A DNA stretch of 64,000 bases from an uncultured Pirellulaceae bacterium (GTDB lineage: Bacteria; Planctomycetota; Planctomycetia; Pirellulales; Pirellulaceae): contig CALFUT010000015.1 in assembly GCA_937929805.1 (NCBI GenBank), positions 1-64,000 of the forward strand, written 5' to 3'. Below the pieces are notes generated by a model. That model had not been told where the DNA came from and did not search any database. It saw only the letters and a program-made list of their open reading frames with translations. A program made the translations under genes and the position numbers. Below, in pieces: positions 33,533 to 42,773 of this stretch. Position 1 is the stretch's first letter; each line of letters begins with the position of its first letter.

Positions 33533-34425
33533 TTTTGACTACCTATGAAATCGCGAACTAGACATCAGCGCAAAAAGAAACGATGGCCGGCTTCCTGCCA
33601 GAACCATCGAATCGTCGGGCCAAAACCCGTAAAAAGGGTGGGGATCCGTCCTACGACCAAAGCCGCCGACATGTAGATCCCTCAATCGCCGCCACCCATA
33701 TAACACCAATCGAAATTGTGCCCATTTCGCACTATGTTCGAAAAACTTTTTTGACATCAACGGTCGACCACGCGTCAACCTGTTCAACCGAATCAAAAAT
33801 CTAACCGCGCACCCTGATAACACGACGAGTACGATAAAGGTAGAATCTTAATGGATAGTCATTGAAACACAATTTTACGTTTCAACGTCTAGTCGATCAT
33901 TTCGCGAGGCCGTTGACCCCGTTTAACCATCACACGAAACAAGTTGTAGGCCGGAACTTTGTTTTAGCGAACCGTAAAAACAGAAAGCAGGTTCACAAAA
34001 TTCGGTTGAAGTTGACTTTTTAACTTTTCCAAGTGGGTCGGCAAAGCCAATGCCTGTTTTTCATTGAAGCGTATTTTGGGGATGAGCAGTCCGTTGTCAA
34101 GCAACTTGGCAAGTAATTTTTTTGAAACGATAGCATCAACAAATTGCAAATTTTTTTCATTCAAAATGCACCGCTCGTTTTTCATTTCTTACTGCTTCGT
34201 AACGAAAAATCACACCTCAAAAAAATCGCCCGGGGGATTTGAAACAACGCGACGTAAAGCCAATGCGCGAAGCTTGTTCCGCGTTCCGTTGTTTAGTTGT
34301 CAAGATAAAAAGTAAAAATTTTGTGCCGCATTACTCGCTCGCCAACAAAGTACTGTATGTTCTACCTTGGAGCTGAATCGACTCCAAAAGCCTGTTGAAA
34401 AGCAAATCGAAACGACTCATAAAAA
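33533..34425. other. Long intergenic region
   Basis: About 890 bases between the divergent folK and def genes, AT-richer toward the right. Minus-strand 33600-33720 gives protein-like readings in two frames (GRRTDPHPFYGFWPDDS in one, MSAALVVGRIPTLFTGFGPT in the other). One may be a short conserved gene or part of a structured RNA, but I cannot decide which. A 73-residue frame at 33964-34185 is listed as a weak candidate. No repeat was recognised. Confidence 0.35.
33964..34185 (-). CDS. Possible small hypothetical protein
   Basis: A 73-residue frame (MKNERCILNEKNLQFVDAIV and so on) with a plausible amino-acid mix (Lys, Leu, Asn rich) and an ATG start. It has no clear ribosome-binding site and lies in AT-rich DNA, where such frames are expected by chance less often than in GC-rich DNA but still occur. 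No domain is recognised. It is included for completeness only. Confidence 0.2.
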   Translation of the reverse strand: MKNERCILNEKNLQFVDAIVSKKLLAKLLDNGLLIPKIRFNEKQALALPTHLEKLKSQLQPNFVNLLSVFTVR

Positions 34426-35046
34426 ATGTCAGAAGAAAAAAGTTCCATCGACGGCTTGACGGATTTGAAAATCGTTCAATTCCCGCACCCGACCTTGCGG
34501 CATAAATCAAAACCAATTACGCGTGTTGATAGCCAGCTGAAAAACGTCGTAAAAACAATGTTTGACCTGATGTACGAAGCCAAAGGGATTGGGCTGGCAG
34601 CCAATCAAGTCGATCTGCCAATCCAATTGTTCGTGGTCAATGTTGCGGGAAAGCGGGAGGAAGGCGAAGAACTAGTTTTCATTAATCCCGTGCTATCGAA
34701 TCCCAAAGGAACAGACGAAGCCGAAGAAGGCTGCCTGAGCATTCCTCAAGTCGGAGCCAATGTGACTCGCCCTGAACAAATTCATGTCTCGGCGTATGAT
34801 TTGACTGGCAACGAGATTGACATGACAGTCAACGGAATGCTGTCGAAAGTGATCCAACACGAATACGACCACCTTCAAGGTGTTTTGTTTATCGATCGAG
34901 TCCATGAAAGCAGCCAGCGTCAGGTCGAAATGGATCTGGTTGAGTTTCAGCTTCAGTTTGATCAAATGCGAAAGTCGGGTGAAATCCCTGATGATCAAAC
35001 GATTAGCAAGCGATTGGCGGAAATCGAAGCTCGATACTGTTGTTAA
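34426..35046 (+). CDS. def: Peptide deformylase
   Basis: This 206-residue metalloenzyme removes the formyl group from the N-terminal methionine of new proteins. All three signature motifs are present: GIGLAANQ at 54-61, EGCLS at 101-105 (Cys metal ligand) and QHEYDH at 144-149 (two His ligands and the catalytic Glu). The C-terminal part is slightly longer than in E. coli (169 residues). It is followed about 100 bases later by fmt, the usual pairing, since Fmt adds the formyl group that this enzyme removes. It acts in the cytoplasm at the ribosome exit. Confidence 0.97.
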   Translation: MSEEKSSIDGLTDLKIVQFPHPTLRHKSKPITRVDSQLKNVVKTMFDLMYEAKGIGLAANQVDLPIQLFVVNVAGKREEGEELVFINPVLSNPKGTDEAEEGCLSIPQVGANVTRPEQIHVSAYDLTGNEIDMTVNGMLSKVIQHEYDHLQGVLFIDRVHESSQRQVEMDLVEFQLQFDQMRKSGEIPDDQTISKRLAEIEARYCC

Positions 35047-35054
35047 TCGGTAGC

Positions 35055-35073
35055 CGGAATGGTCCAAATTCCG
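35055..35073. repeat. Solo REP palindrome related to the RAYT unit ends
   Basis: CGGAATGGTCCAAATTCCG is an imperfect palindrome that closely resembles the ends of the RAYT unit at 31788 and 32746 (CGGAAT...ATTCCG with a GTCC core). It lies 8 bases after the def stop, between def and fmt, where it could act as a small terminator or attenuator. Confidence 0.6.
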
Positions 35074-35146
35074 CAGCCGACGCATGAGCTTATTTTTTTG
35101 CGTTTGGAGTGGGAACAACTCCCGCAATCATTCGAAACGAACCATT

Positions 35147-36106
35147 ATGAAACTGATCCTGTTCGGCACCGGTCCGTTCGCCGTCCCGTCCTTCAAATCT
35201 CTGGTTGAAGACTCGTCGCACGAGGTAGTGGCGCTTGTCACGCGCCCCATCGCCGATGCTGGCAAACGTCGTAAGACCGCCGAAAACCCAACTCGTGACT
35301 TGGGTGAATCCGAAGGACTGACGGTACTCGATCCGGTCGATGCCAATGATCCGGAATTTGTACAAACCCTTGCCGACTATCGGGCCGATCTGTTGGTCGT
35401 CTGCGACTTTGGTCAGATCTTGTCCAACGACTGCCTAGGCGCTGCAAAATTGGGGGGGATCAACCTGCATGGTTCATTACTACCCAAGTACCGTGGTGCC
35501 GCACCCATCAATTGGGCGATCTATCACGGTGATGAAAAAACCGGTGTGACCATCATTCACATGACGCCACGACTGGATGGCGGTCCAATTTTGGTGACCG
35601 CGGAAACGGCGATCGGTCGAACCGAAACCGCCGAGGAAATTGAGCCTCGGTTGGCCGAACTTGGGGTGCAACCGGTTCACGACGCCATTGCGATGCTGAA
35701 GAAGTGGGATGGTGAATCCGTCATTGGGCAACCGCAAGATCAAGCGCTCGCAACGAAAGCTCCAAGATTGAAAAAGTCTCAGGGGCAAATTGATTGGACT
35801 CAATCGGCAACACAAATCATCAACCACATCCGCGCGTTTCAACCTTGGCCAGGGACGTTCACTCATTGGCATGGCCCCAAGCAGCCTTTGCGGCTGATTG
35901 TGCATGTGGCATCCCTGACAACCAATTCGTCGGGACAGATCGTGGAGCCCGGGCAAGTCGTCGCTTGCGATGCTCAGCAGTTGGTTCTTCAAACTGGCGA
36001 CGGCATGCTTGCACTTGACCAAGTTCAACCCGCCGGAAAGAAAAAGATGCCAATCGCTGACTTCCTGCGAGGTCGCCAACCCGCGATTGGCGACAAGTTT
36101 GAATGA
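35147..36106 (+). CDS. fmt: Methionyl-tRNA formyltransferase
   Basis: This 319-residue enzyme transfers a formyl group from 10-formyl-tetrahydrofolate to the methionine on initiator tRNA. The active site is complete: Asn106 and His108 in GINLHGSLLPKYRGAAPINW, and Asp144 in MTPRLDGGP, the same numbers as in E. coli. The C-terminal domain ends with the usual GKKKMPIADFLRG region. I start at ATG 35147 (MKLILFGTG). A longer frame from 35084 lacks family similarity. It sits between def and miaB on the same strand, so the three probably form a translation-related cluster. Confidence 0.97.
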   Translation: MKLILFGTGPFAVPSFKSLVEDSSHEVVALVTRPIADAGKRRKTAENPTRDLGESEGLTVLDPVDANDPEFVQTLADYRADLLVVCDFGQILSNDCLGAAKLGGINLHGSLLPKYRGAAPINWAIYHGDEKTGVTIIHMTPRLDGGPILVTAETAIGRTETAEEIEPRLAELGVQPVHDAIAMLKKWDGESVIGQPQDQALATKAPRLKKSQGQIDWTQSATQIINHIRAFQPWPGTFTHWHGPKQPLRLIVHVASLTTNSSGQIVEPGQVVACDAQQLVLQTGDGMLALDQVQPAGKKKMPIADFLRGRQPAIGDKFE

Positions 36107-36239
36107 CTTTCGTCCACGAATTCTAAGATTTCGTTGAAACCGGTCAGATTTCGGCTCGCCAGCGAAAAACGATCCACGGTAAACTGTCGCCTGCTAATCA
36201 TCAGTAATTTCACGTCCGCCCGATTGCGACAACCCGCCC

Positions 36240-37709
36240 ATGTCTGCTCAAACTGCCATCGAAACCCACAAGCTGTACATCGAAACTGTTGGCTGCCAGA
36301 TGAACATGCTGGACAGTGAAATGGTGGTCGCCAGTTTACGGCAGCAAGGCTACGAACTAACCGACAGTATCGACGAAGCCGATACACTGCTGTTCAACAC
36401 TTGCAGCGTGCGCGAGCAGGCCGAAAACAAAACCTACAGCGCGTTGGGGCGGTTGCGAAAAGCCAAGCAAGAGATGCCGGAAAAGATCATCGGCGTGATG
36501 GGCTGCATGGCTCAGAAAGATCAGCAGCTGATTTTCAAACGAGCCCCTTACGTCGACATCATCGCGGGGCCGGGTCAACTGAAAGAGATTCCCGACCTGA
36601 TCGCGAAGGCTCGCAGCGAAGGCGGCCAGCACGTCGCGGTGGGACTCGGTCGCAAAGACGGCAAAGTCGCCGACATCAAGCGCTCGCATGAGACGTTCGA
36701 TCCAATGCGCGACCCTTCGATGCGTCCGACACCGTTTCAAGCGTTTTTAAGAATTCAAATCGGCTGCGACAAGTTCTGCACATATTGCATCGTCCCGATG
36801 ACTCGCGGGCCCGAGCAAGGTCGTGATCCGCAAATGGTTTACGACGAAGCGGTCATTCTGGCCGATCAAGGTTGCAAAGAGATCACGCTGCTGGGTCAAA
36901 CGGTCAACAGCTACAAGCACGTGGCCGCCGACGGCACCACGACGCGACTGGCGGACTTGCTGGTAAAACTGCATGACATCGACGGCATCGAACGAATCAA
37001 GTTCGTAACGAACTACCCGAAAGATATGACCTACGATCTGCTGACCACGATTCGCGATTTGGAGAAAGTTTCTCCGTACCTACATGTGCCGCTGCAGAGC
37101 GGAAGCGACGCGGTGCTCAAGCGAATGAAACGCGGCTACACCGTCGCCGACTATCGTGAAATGATGGCTCGGATTAACGAAACGCTGGGCGACGCCGCAG
37201 CAATCAGCAGCGACTTCATAGTTGGCTTCTGCGGCGAAACCGAGGAAGAGTTTCAGGAAACGGTCAATCTGGTCGAAGAGTGCCGGTTCAAGAACAGCTT
37301 TATCTTTAAGTACAGCGAGCGACCCGGCACCAAGGCTTCCGATCATTTGCCCGACGACATCCCTCACGACGTTAAAAAACGTCGGAACAACGAGTTGTTA
37401 GCGGTTCAGAACCGTATCAGCGAAGAAGACAATCAAAAGTTTCTTAGCCAGACCGTTCAGGTTCTAGTTGAGGGCCCCAGCAAGCGAGTCGATGCTCAGA
37501 TCAACGGTGGCGGTCCCAATCCAGAAACAGGGTTGATGCAACTGACCGGGCGGACTCACTGCGATCGCATCGTCGTGTTCGAAGGCACCGAACGACTGAT
37601 TGGGCAAACGATTCCCGTCGGCATTTACGAGATCTCCGCTTTCACGCTCATTGGCACTGTCATCACCGACCACGCCGTCTCGCAATCGCTGGTGGGGCTC
37701 AACGGTTAG
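36240..37709 (+). CDS. miaB: tRNA methylthiotransferase MiaB
   Basis: This 489-residue radical SAM enzyme adds a methylthio group to i6A37 of tRNA. The N-terminal UPF0004 domain carries the auxiliary cluster cysteines Cys19, Cys55 and Cys89 (VGCQMN, NTCSVR, GCMAQ). The radical SAM motif is CDKFCTYC at 176-183. A C-terminal TRAM domain begins near 400. This identifies MiaB rather than its relative RimO. It follows fmt on the same strand with about 130 bases between them. A hairpin terminator lies 45 bases after the stop. Confidence 0.96.
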   Translation: MSAQTAIETHKLYIETVGCQMNMLDSEMVVASLRQQGYELTDSIDEADTLLFNTCSVREQAENKTYSALGRLRKAKQEMPEKIIGVMGCMAQKDQQLIFKRAPYVDIIAGPGQLKEIPDLIAKARSEGGQHVAVGLGRKDGKVADIKRSHETFDPMRDPSMRPTPFQAFLRIQIGCDKFCTYCIVPMTRGPEQGRDPQMVYDEAVILADQGCKEITLLGQTVNSYKHVAADGTTTRLADLLVKLHDIDGIERIKFVTNYPKDMTYDLLTTIRDLEKVSPYLHVPLQSGSDAVLKRMKRGYTVADYREMMARINETLGDAAAISSDFIVGFCGETEEEFQETVNLVEECRFKNSFIFKYSERPGTKASDHLPDDIPHDVKKRRNNELLAVQNRISEEDNQKFLSQTVQVLVEGPSKRVDAQINGGGPNPETGLMQLTGRTHCDRIVVFEGTERLIGQTIPVGIYEISAFTLIGTVITDHAVSQSLVGLNG

Positions 37710-37753
37710 TAAACCGTCGGGCAACGGTTGGGCAAGTGGCAGGATGAACTCTA

Positions 37754-37778
37754 TCGACCGATTGATAGAATCGGTCGA
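37754..37778 (+). terminator. Hairpin after miaB, probable terminator
   Basis: A perfect 10-bp inverted repeat (TCGACCGATT and AATCGGTCGA) with a 5-base loop starts 45 bases after the miaB stop. The following sequence is only mildly T-rich (GGTTTCAATCTC), so termination would be less efficient than at a canonical site. Confidence 0.6.
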
Positions 37779-38154
37779 GGTTTCAATCTCTTATCGGTAG
37801 GCCCTCTACCTTAATCGTCTGTCACTCTTGAATTCCATTCGGTATGCCGGAACCGCCAATCAGCTCAGCCCGTGCGACAATGACTTGCTCCGCTGGCAGT
37901 CTGGTCCAGCTGGATGACCTTTTCTACTGGATCAGGTTGTAGACAGAAGAAAAGTAAGCCACCTTAAGACCTGTTTAAGGGAGTTCGTTTTCCATTGCTT
38001 TTTTCGCTCTGCGTTTTGCCATTTTCGCGAAGCAAAGGGGCTTTTTCCGGGTTAGGATATCGATACGGTTTAGTTATTCGTCTGCCTTTGCGTCGCCGCA
38101 TTTGGCCAGAAGGATTCGATGTTCCCCCTAACAGATTTAGATTTTGGAGAGAAG
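37779..38154. other. Intergenic region upstream of the Cys/Ala/Pro-rich gene
   Basis: About 375 bases with no credible gene. It begins with a short hairpin (GGTAGGCCCTCTACC) and otherwise should contain the promoter of the gene at 38155. I saw no known RNA family in it. Confidence 0.4.
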
Positions 38155-38700
38155 ATGAAGAAAGTCGCTTTGGCCTTTGGCCTTGTAGTAATGACAAGCG
38201 TTAGCGTCTTGGCCCAAGAAGCCGCTGTGGAAGCAGTTGCCGATGTTGTCGAAGCAGTTGCTGACGTTGTTGAAACACCCGCTGCTGTAGAAGCACCCGC
38301 TGCCGTAGAAGCCGCCACCGAGGTAATCGCTCCTGCACCAGCCATCGTTCAAGAAACTGTTCTTGATGGTCAAGTTCTTGACGGACAAGTCATCGACGGT
38401 CAAATGTCTGAGATGACTTACACCGCAGCTCCCGCTGTTGCGGCACCTGTTGCCGATTGCGGTTGCGGTGCTCCAGCACCTGTTATGGTTGAGCCAGCTC
38501 CTGCACCAGTTGCGGATTGCGGCTGTGCACCTGAGCCAGCACCTGCCCCTTGCTGCGAGCCTGCACCTGAACCAGCTCCAGAACCATGCTGCGAAGCTGC
38601 TCCAGAACCAGCTCCTTGCTGTTGCAAGCGTGAGCGTAAGCAAGTTGTTCGAACTTGGGTATCTGGTTTGCGTGCTCGTCGCGCTTGCTGCTGCAACTAG
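38155..38700 (+). CDS. Exported Ala/Pro-rich, cysteine-clustered protein
   Basis: This 181-residue protein has a signal peptide (MKKVALAFGLVVMTSVSVLA). A region of repeated Val/Ala/Glu units follows (AVADVVEAVADVVE, then APAAVEA). Then come tandem cysteine clusters: repeated DCGCG or DCGCA segments preceded by VAAPVA or APAPVA, then PCCEPAPEP, PCCEAAPEP and PCCCKRERK, and finally ACCCN. A GGAG site precedes the ATG, which sets the start at 38155. The clusters suggest a disulphide-linked or metal-binding envelope protein with variable repeat number. A strong terminator follows. The family is unknown to me. Confidence 0.75.
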   Translation: MKKVALAFGLVVMTSVSVLAQEAAVEAVADVVEAVADVVETPAAVEAPAAVEAATEVIAPAPAIVQETVLDGQVLDGQVIDGQMSEMTYTAAPAVAAPVADCGCGAPAPVMVEPAPAPVADCGCAPEPAPAPCCEPAPEPAPEPCCEAAPEPAPCCCKRERKQVVRTWVSGLRARRACCCN

Positions 38701-38745
38701 TGACAAACGATCGGCGTTCATCGCCCCGTTTAGCTAAAAATCGAA

Positions 38746-38778
38746 AACGCTGCTTGAATACTCAGGCAGCGTTTTTTT
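38746..38778 (+). terminator. Rho-independent terminator
   Basis: A 12-bp stem (AACGCTGCTTGA with TCAGGCAGCGTT, one T-G pair) and a 4-base loop ATAC are followed by seven T. It ends the transcript of the Cys/Ala/Pro-rich gene. The complementary strand is a weaker terminator for the convergent binding-protein gene. Confidence 0.85.
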
Positions 38779-38811
38779 ATGACAACTGTTCCACAACAAT
38801 TCACTTGCCAT

Positions 38812-39888
38812 TCATTTCGCGCTGAAAATTTCAGTCAACTTACCCGCTGCCGCATCCCACTCAGACGCCGCTGATTCAAAATCGGCGTCCATCACTTTCA
38901 AAGAAGCGGGAGGGTTGGCTCGGCTGGTTACCGCGACCTGCGGGTTGAGCGGAAACTGAGCACTCGCACCCGATGCCAACCGACTTTCAATGTCAGCTTC
39001 CAGCAAACGAGCCACTACGGCTCGAGCCCGCTCTGAATTGGGGCCTCCGGCAATCAAGCAAATCGTGTTGGGGATCAACAGCGTGCCCGATTGAGATTCC
39101 GCTTGGTCCGGATAGACGATCGCCACCGGGTTGCCTTTGTCAATCTCCAGCATCGCGTCGTCGGTATCGGTCAAACCAAACGCCAGCTCGCCTCGCCCGA
39201 CTTTGATCGCCACCTGCCGGTTGCCTCCTTCGATAACGGCATTGGATTTGATCTGTTGGTACCAACGGGTCGCCGCCTTGACTCCCAATCGATCAAACAG
39301 CACGGCCGCGTGAGTCGCCGACGTTCCGAACAGCGGTCGAGCCATGCCGCATTGGTTTGACCAACGCGGATCGGCCAGATCAAAAATCGAATCCGGGTAG
39401 TCATCAGCTTTGGGAATCAGAGTCGTGTTCACAATCAAGACGCGAGCCCGAGCCGCAAAACCGGTCCACGAACCGTCGGTTGCTTTGAAAGTCGCGGGGA
39501 TCGCCGCTGCCGCGCTTGGCGCGTCTGGGATCCACGGTTCAAGCAATCCCAGCTGTTGAAGCCGAATCGTATGCAGTACCTCGTTGTTCCAGAAAATGTC
39601 GGCTCGAGGCCGCTTCCGCTGCTGAATCAGTTCTGTGACCAAGCCGACGGTCTTGTTCGATTCGACATCAAACTTGGGCAAGATCGTGACGTCCAGCTCC
39701 TGCTCGATTTCCTGAAGGATCGGCTGAGAGAATTCTTTGTCCAGAGCCGAATAGATAACGACTTCGTTGTCAGCCGAACCGATACATCCAAGAATGGCCA
39801 ACGTGCTCGCTGACAGCAGCAAGTACGTTGCTTTGACAAATCGAATTGAGGATAAAATTGCTATGCTATCGCCTCCGAACCAAGTCAA
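38812..39888 (-). CDS. Iron(III)-type solute-binding lipoprotein (FbpA-like)
   Basis: This 358-residue lipoprotein has a lipobox-like LAILGC (Cys35) after a hydrophobic helix. The mature part has the fold of family-1 solute-binding proteins of the iron(III)/Fbp group: VIYSALDKEFSQPILQEIE near 44-62, then NKTVGLVTELIQ and RPRADIFWNNEVLHTIRLQ. Such proteins usually deliver iron or another ion or polyol to an ABC importer. No permease or ATPase gene is near, so it is an orphan component in this window. The segment NPVAIVYPDQAESQSGTLLIPN near 240-262 also fits. The ligand cannot be inferred. Confidence 0.85.
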   Translation of the reverse strand: MTWFGGDSIAILSSIRFVKATYLLLSASTLAILGCIGSADNEVVIYSALDKEFSQPILQEIEQELDVTILPKFDVESNKTVGLVTELIQQRKRPRADIFWNNEVLHTIRLQQLGLLEPWIPDAPSAAAAIPATFKATDGSWTGFAARARVLIVNTTLIPKADDYPDSIFDLADPRWSNQCGMARPLFGTSATHAAVLFDRLGVKAATRWYQQIKSNAVIEGGNRQVAIKVGRGELAFGLTDTDDAMLEIDKGNPVAIVYPDQAESQSGTLLIPNTICLIAGGPNSERARAVVARLLEADIESRLASGASAQFPLNPQVAVTSRANPPASLKVMDADFESAASEWDAAAGKLTEIFSAK

Positions 39889-39909
39889 AAGAACGCAAAC
39901 CAGATTTTA

Positions 39910-39979
39910 GCCACGGATACTCGCCGATGAACACTGATGACAAAAAGATAATCCGTGCCCATTGGGATAGGTCTGTGGC
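39910..39979. repeat. Imperfect palindrome overlapping the peptidase start
   Basis: GCCACGGATA (39910-39919) pairs imperfectly with ATAGGTCTGTGGC (about 39967-39979), and the inner words GATGAACACTGATGA and ATCCGTGCCCATT pair as well. It is related to the palindromes at 6362, 47377 and 62783. It overlaps the likely start region of the metallopeptidase gene at 39927, so part of the annotated N-terminus may be repeat rather than protein. Confidence 0.6.
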
Positions 39980-41327
39980 GAGCAAAAGCGAGTCTCGATT
40001 AAGAACTCGCCCCGTCATTCTGTTGGCTTTCCTACTTGGTTGTGTCATTGGCTCAACCGATTTGCATGCCGACGACGTTGTCGTGGACGAACCGCTTGTC
40101 GCTGCGGCTGGGATTATTCGTCAAACCGGCCAGCATATCACGTTGTACACCGACGACCGCGACCGAAAAGATCTGGCCGAATTGGTCGCCGTATTCGATC
40201 TGGCGGTCAACCAATGGTGCGATCATTTCGAAGTCGATCGCAAAGCGGCAGCGGACTGGAAAGTCGACGCCTTCCTGATGGCCGATCCAACGAGATTCAA
40301 AAAGGTGGGGCTGATCCCTGACGACCTGCCCAAGTTTCCGGCTGGCTATGCGATTGGCAAAAACATTTGGCTATATCCTCAGCCGGGCAACTATTACACC
40401 CGGCACTTGTTGCTGCACGAGGGCACTCATTTGTTCATGAATCGTTTCCTCGGCAACTTCGGTCCGCCATGGTTTAGCGAGGGGATGGCCGAGTGGCTGG
40501 GCCTGCATCGTTGGGACGCTCAGACCCGTTCGTTACAGCTTGGTTATCGCGTTCAGGATCGGCGCGAGGCGGATTATTGGGGTCGAGTCAAAATCGTTCG
40601 AAGGGAATTGGCTCAAGGATCCGGCATGTCGCTGGAAGACGTGTTCGCGATCGGGCCAACCGCATTTCAAAATGTTCGGTTCTATGGATGGAGCTGGGCG
40701 GCGTGCGAGTTTTTGACGCACCACCCGCTAACTGCCAAGAATTTTTCTCGGCTCAAGCGACATGTCGAATTGCCGGCTCATCTTTTTCGCCGCAAAGTTC
40801 TGACACGCCTTAGCCGCCAAGAAAAACTGGCTCTCGCTCGCGACTGGAATCTGTTCGTCCATGAAATTGACTACGGCTACGATATCTCGCGGGGCACGCT
40901 GGCCAACGCGGAACCGCTTGAAACCGAAAACCACGGCTCATCCAATGATCAGAAGTTTCAAATCGCGGCCGATCGCAGCTGGCAGGCGACCGGCATTCAA
41001 CTCAGCAAAGGCGATCAAGTCACGATTTTTGGGACCGGCCAGTATCGCGTCAAAATGACCGACCAGCCGTGGACCTGCGAATCCGGCGGTGTCACGCTGC
41101 GGTATTATCAAGGCAATCCGCTGGGAATGCTGATGGCTGCCGTTTTGCCGCCTGCCGACGAAGCCGAAGATATCAACCAAGCGTTGATTATTGCTCAGCC
41201 GGTCGGTTATCAGCAGACAATCATGGCGAATCATGACGGCCAATTGTGCTTTCGGATCAACGAGTCCCCCACCGATTTGTCCGATAATTTGGGTGGCTTG
41301 GAAGTTACGGTCCAGAAACTAAAATAA
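39927..41327 (+). CDS. Exported gluzincin-type metallopeptidase with C-terminal beta domain
   Basis: This 466-residue protein has a signal peptide (RLRTRPVILLAFLLGCVIGS near 24-43). A zinc peptidase domain follows with HEGTH at 164-168 and a downstream Glu in PWFSEGMAEW (about 181-190), the gluzincin arrangement (HExxH plus Glu). A beta-rich C-terminal domain (about 350-466) resembles lectin-like or carbohydrate-binding modules. It likely acts in the periplasm. The first 16 residues fall in the palindrome at 39910-39979, so the true start may be GTG 39975 (VASKSESRL), which gives a better signal peptide. The substrate is unknown. Confidence 0.75.
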   Translation: MNTDDKKIIRAHWDRSVASKSESRLRTRPVILLAFLLGCVIGSTDLHADDVVVDEPLVAAAGIIRQTGQHITLYTDDRDRKDLAELVAVFDLAVNQWCDHFEVDRKAAADWKVDAFLMADPTRFKKVGLIPDDLPKFPAGYAIGKNIWLYPQPGNYYTRHLLLHEGTHLFMNRFLGNFGPPWFSEGMAEWLGLHRWDAQTRSLQLGYRVQDRREADYWGRVKIVRRELAQGSGMSLEDVFAIGPTAFQNVRFYGWSWAACEFLTHHPLTAKNFSRLKRHVELPAHLFRRKVLTRLSRQEKLALARDWNLFVHEIDYGYDISRGTLANAEPLETENHGSSNDQKFQIAADRSWQATGIQLSKGDQVTIFGTGQYRVKMTDQPWTCESGGVTLRYYQGNPLGMLMAAVLPPADEAEDINQALIIAQPVGYQQTIMANHDGQLCFRINESPTDLSDNLGGLEVTVQKLK

Positions 41328-41413
41328 CGTGCGATCGTCAATTGAAGCAGTGAGGCCAACGTTTCTACGTCCGCCTCGTTCGGGTCCATCCAACACCATT
41401 TTGAATCAATCTC

Positions 41414-42670
41414 ATGAATTTTCTGTCATCCCACGATCCTGAAGTCTGTGCCGCCATCAACGATGAAGCCCAACGGCAACAGGAAGGTCTGGAACTGATC
41501 GCCAGCGAAAATTACACCAGCCCCGCAGTCATGGAAGCTGTCGGCAGCGTGCTGACCAACAAGTACGCCGAAGGCTACCCCGGCCGTCGCTACTATGGCG
41601 GTTGTGAGTTCGCGGATGTGGTCGAAGACCTCGCACGCGATCGAGCGAAAGAATTGTTCGGTGCCGAATACGCCAACGTACAACCAAGCAGCGGATCGCA
41701 AGCTAACCAAGCTGTCTACCTAGCGACGGGTTTGGAACCGGGCGACACCGTCATGGGTTTGGATCTGGCTCATGGAGGCCACCTGACTCATGGGATGCAC
41801 CTGAACCTGTCCGGCAAACTCTACAACTTTGTGCACTACGGCGTCACCAAAGACACGCATCTGCTGGACTTCGATCAGATTGCTTCGCTGGCTCGTGAGC
41901 ACAAACCAAAAGTGATCGTCGCCGGCGCAAGTGCGTACCCGCGTGAAATTCCTCACGGCAAGTTCCGAGAAATCGCGGACGAAGTCGGAGCCATTTTGTT
42001 CGTCGACATGGCTCACTATGCCGGTTTGGTTGCAGCGGGCGAGCACGATGATCCCGTCGCAGTCGCTGACTTCGTTTCCACGACCACCCACAAGACACTT
42101 CGCGGGCCTCGTGGCGGTTTGGTACTGTGTAAAAAGAAGTGGGCCAAGAAGATCAATTCGGCTGTCTTCCCCGGCATGCAAGGTGGCCCGCTGATGCACG
42201 TCGTTGCAGGGAAAGCGGTTTGTTTTGGCGAAGGACTCAAGCCAGAATTCAAAACTTACGCTCAACAAGTCAAAGCCAACGCCAAAGTGTTGGGTGACGA
42301 ATTGATGAGCCAAGGGTTTTCACTCGTCAGCGGAGGCACCGACAATCATCTGTGCTTAGTCGACGTGACCTCGCTTGGAATTGGTGGAAAAATTGCCGAG
42401 GAAACGCTGGACAAGTGCGGCATCACGCTCAACAAGAACATGATCCCGTACGACGAGCGATCACCGATGGATCCAAGCGGGATCCGCATCGGCACACCCG
42501 CGTTGACGACTCGTGGTATGGGCGTCGATCAAATGAAGCAGGTCGCCGCATGGATCCACAGCGCGTTGTCTCAGCACGAAGACGCCGCGGCACTCGAAGG
42601 CATCCGCAAGGAAGTGGCCGAAATGTGCGAAAACTTCCCGGTTCCCGCGGCGGCGATGTCCACGGTTTAG
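41414..42670 (+). CDS. glyA: Serine hydroxymethyltransferase
   Basis: This 418-residue PLP enzyme interconverts serine and glycine with transfer of a one-carbon unit to tetrahydrofolate. The PLP lysine is Lys227 in [15 protein letters not shown], and family motifs include [10 protein letters not shown] near 28-37, [15 protein letters not shown] and SGSQANQA. The length is standard. It starts 87 bases after the peptidase stop. It feeds one-carbon units to pathways that include formylmethionyl-tRNA and folate, for which fmt and folK lie a few kilobases away, although it is not in the same operon. Confidence 0.97.
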   Translation: MNFLSSHDPEVCAAINDEAQRQQEGLELIASENYTSPAVMEAVGSVLTNKYAEGYPGRRYYGGCEFADVVEDLARDRAKELFGAEYANVQPSSGSQANQAVYLATGLEPGDTVMGLDLAHGGHLTHGMHLNLSGKLYNFVHYGVTKDTHLLDFDQIASLAREHKPKVIVAGASAYPREIPHGKFREIADEVGAILFVDMAHYAGLVAAGEHDDPVAVADFVSTTTHKTLRGPRGGLVLCKKKWAKKINSAVFPGMQGGPLMHVVAGKAVCFGEGLKPEFKTYAQQVKANAKVLGDELMSQGFSLVSGGTDNHLCLVDVTSLGIGGKIAEETLDKCGITLNKNMIPYDERSPMDPSGIRIGTPALTTRGMGVDQMKQVAAWIHSALSQHEDAAALEGIRKEVAEMCENFPVPAAAMSTV

Positions 42671-42773
42671 GAATCTGCACCGATTACCATGTCCAGAATA
42701 AACGGTTGACTCTTGAGTTCCGCTTGTTAGTTTAAGTTGTGGGGCGGGTCATTCTTGCTCAGGAGACTTCGCG

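Noticed and set aside
33539-33823. 94-codon frame ending near the folK start
   Set aside because: A second frame over the same bases is equally protein-like, and neither has a ribosome-binding site. It is described in the region note rather than called a gene.
35084-35146. Upstream extension of fmt
   Set aside because: The extra 21 residues have no family similarity, and the ATG at 35147 gives exact agreement with the active-site numbering of the family.
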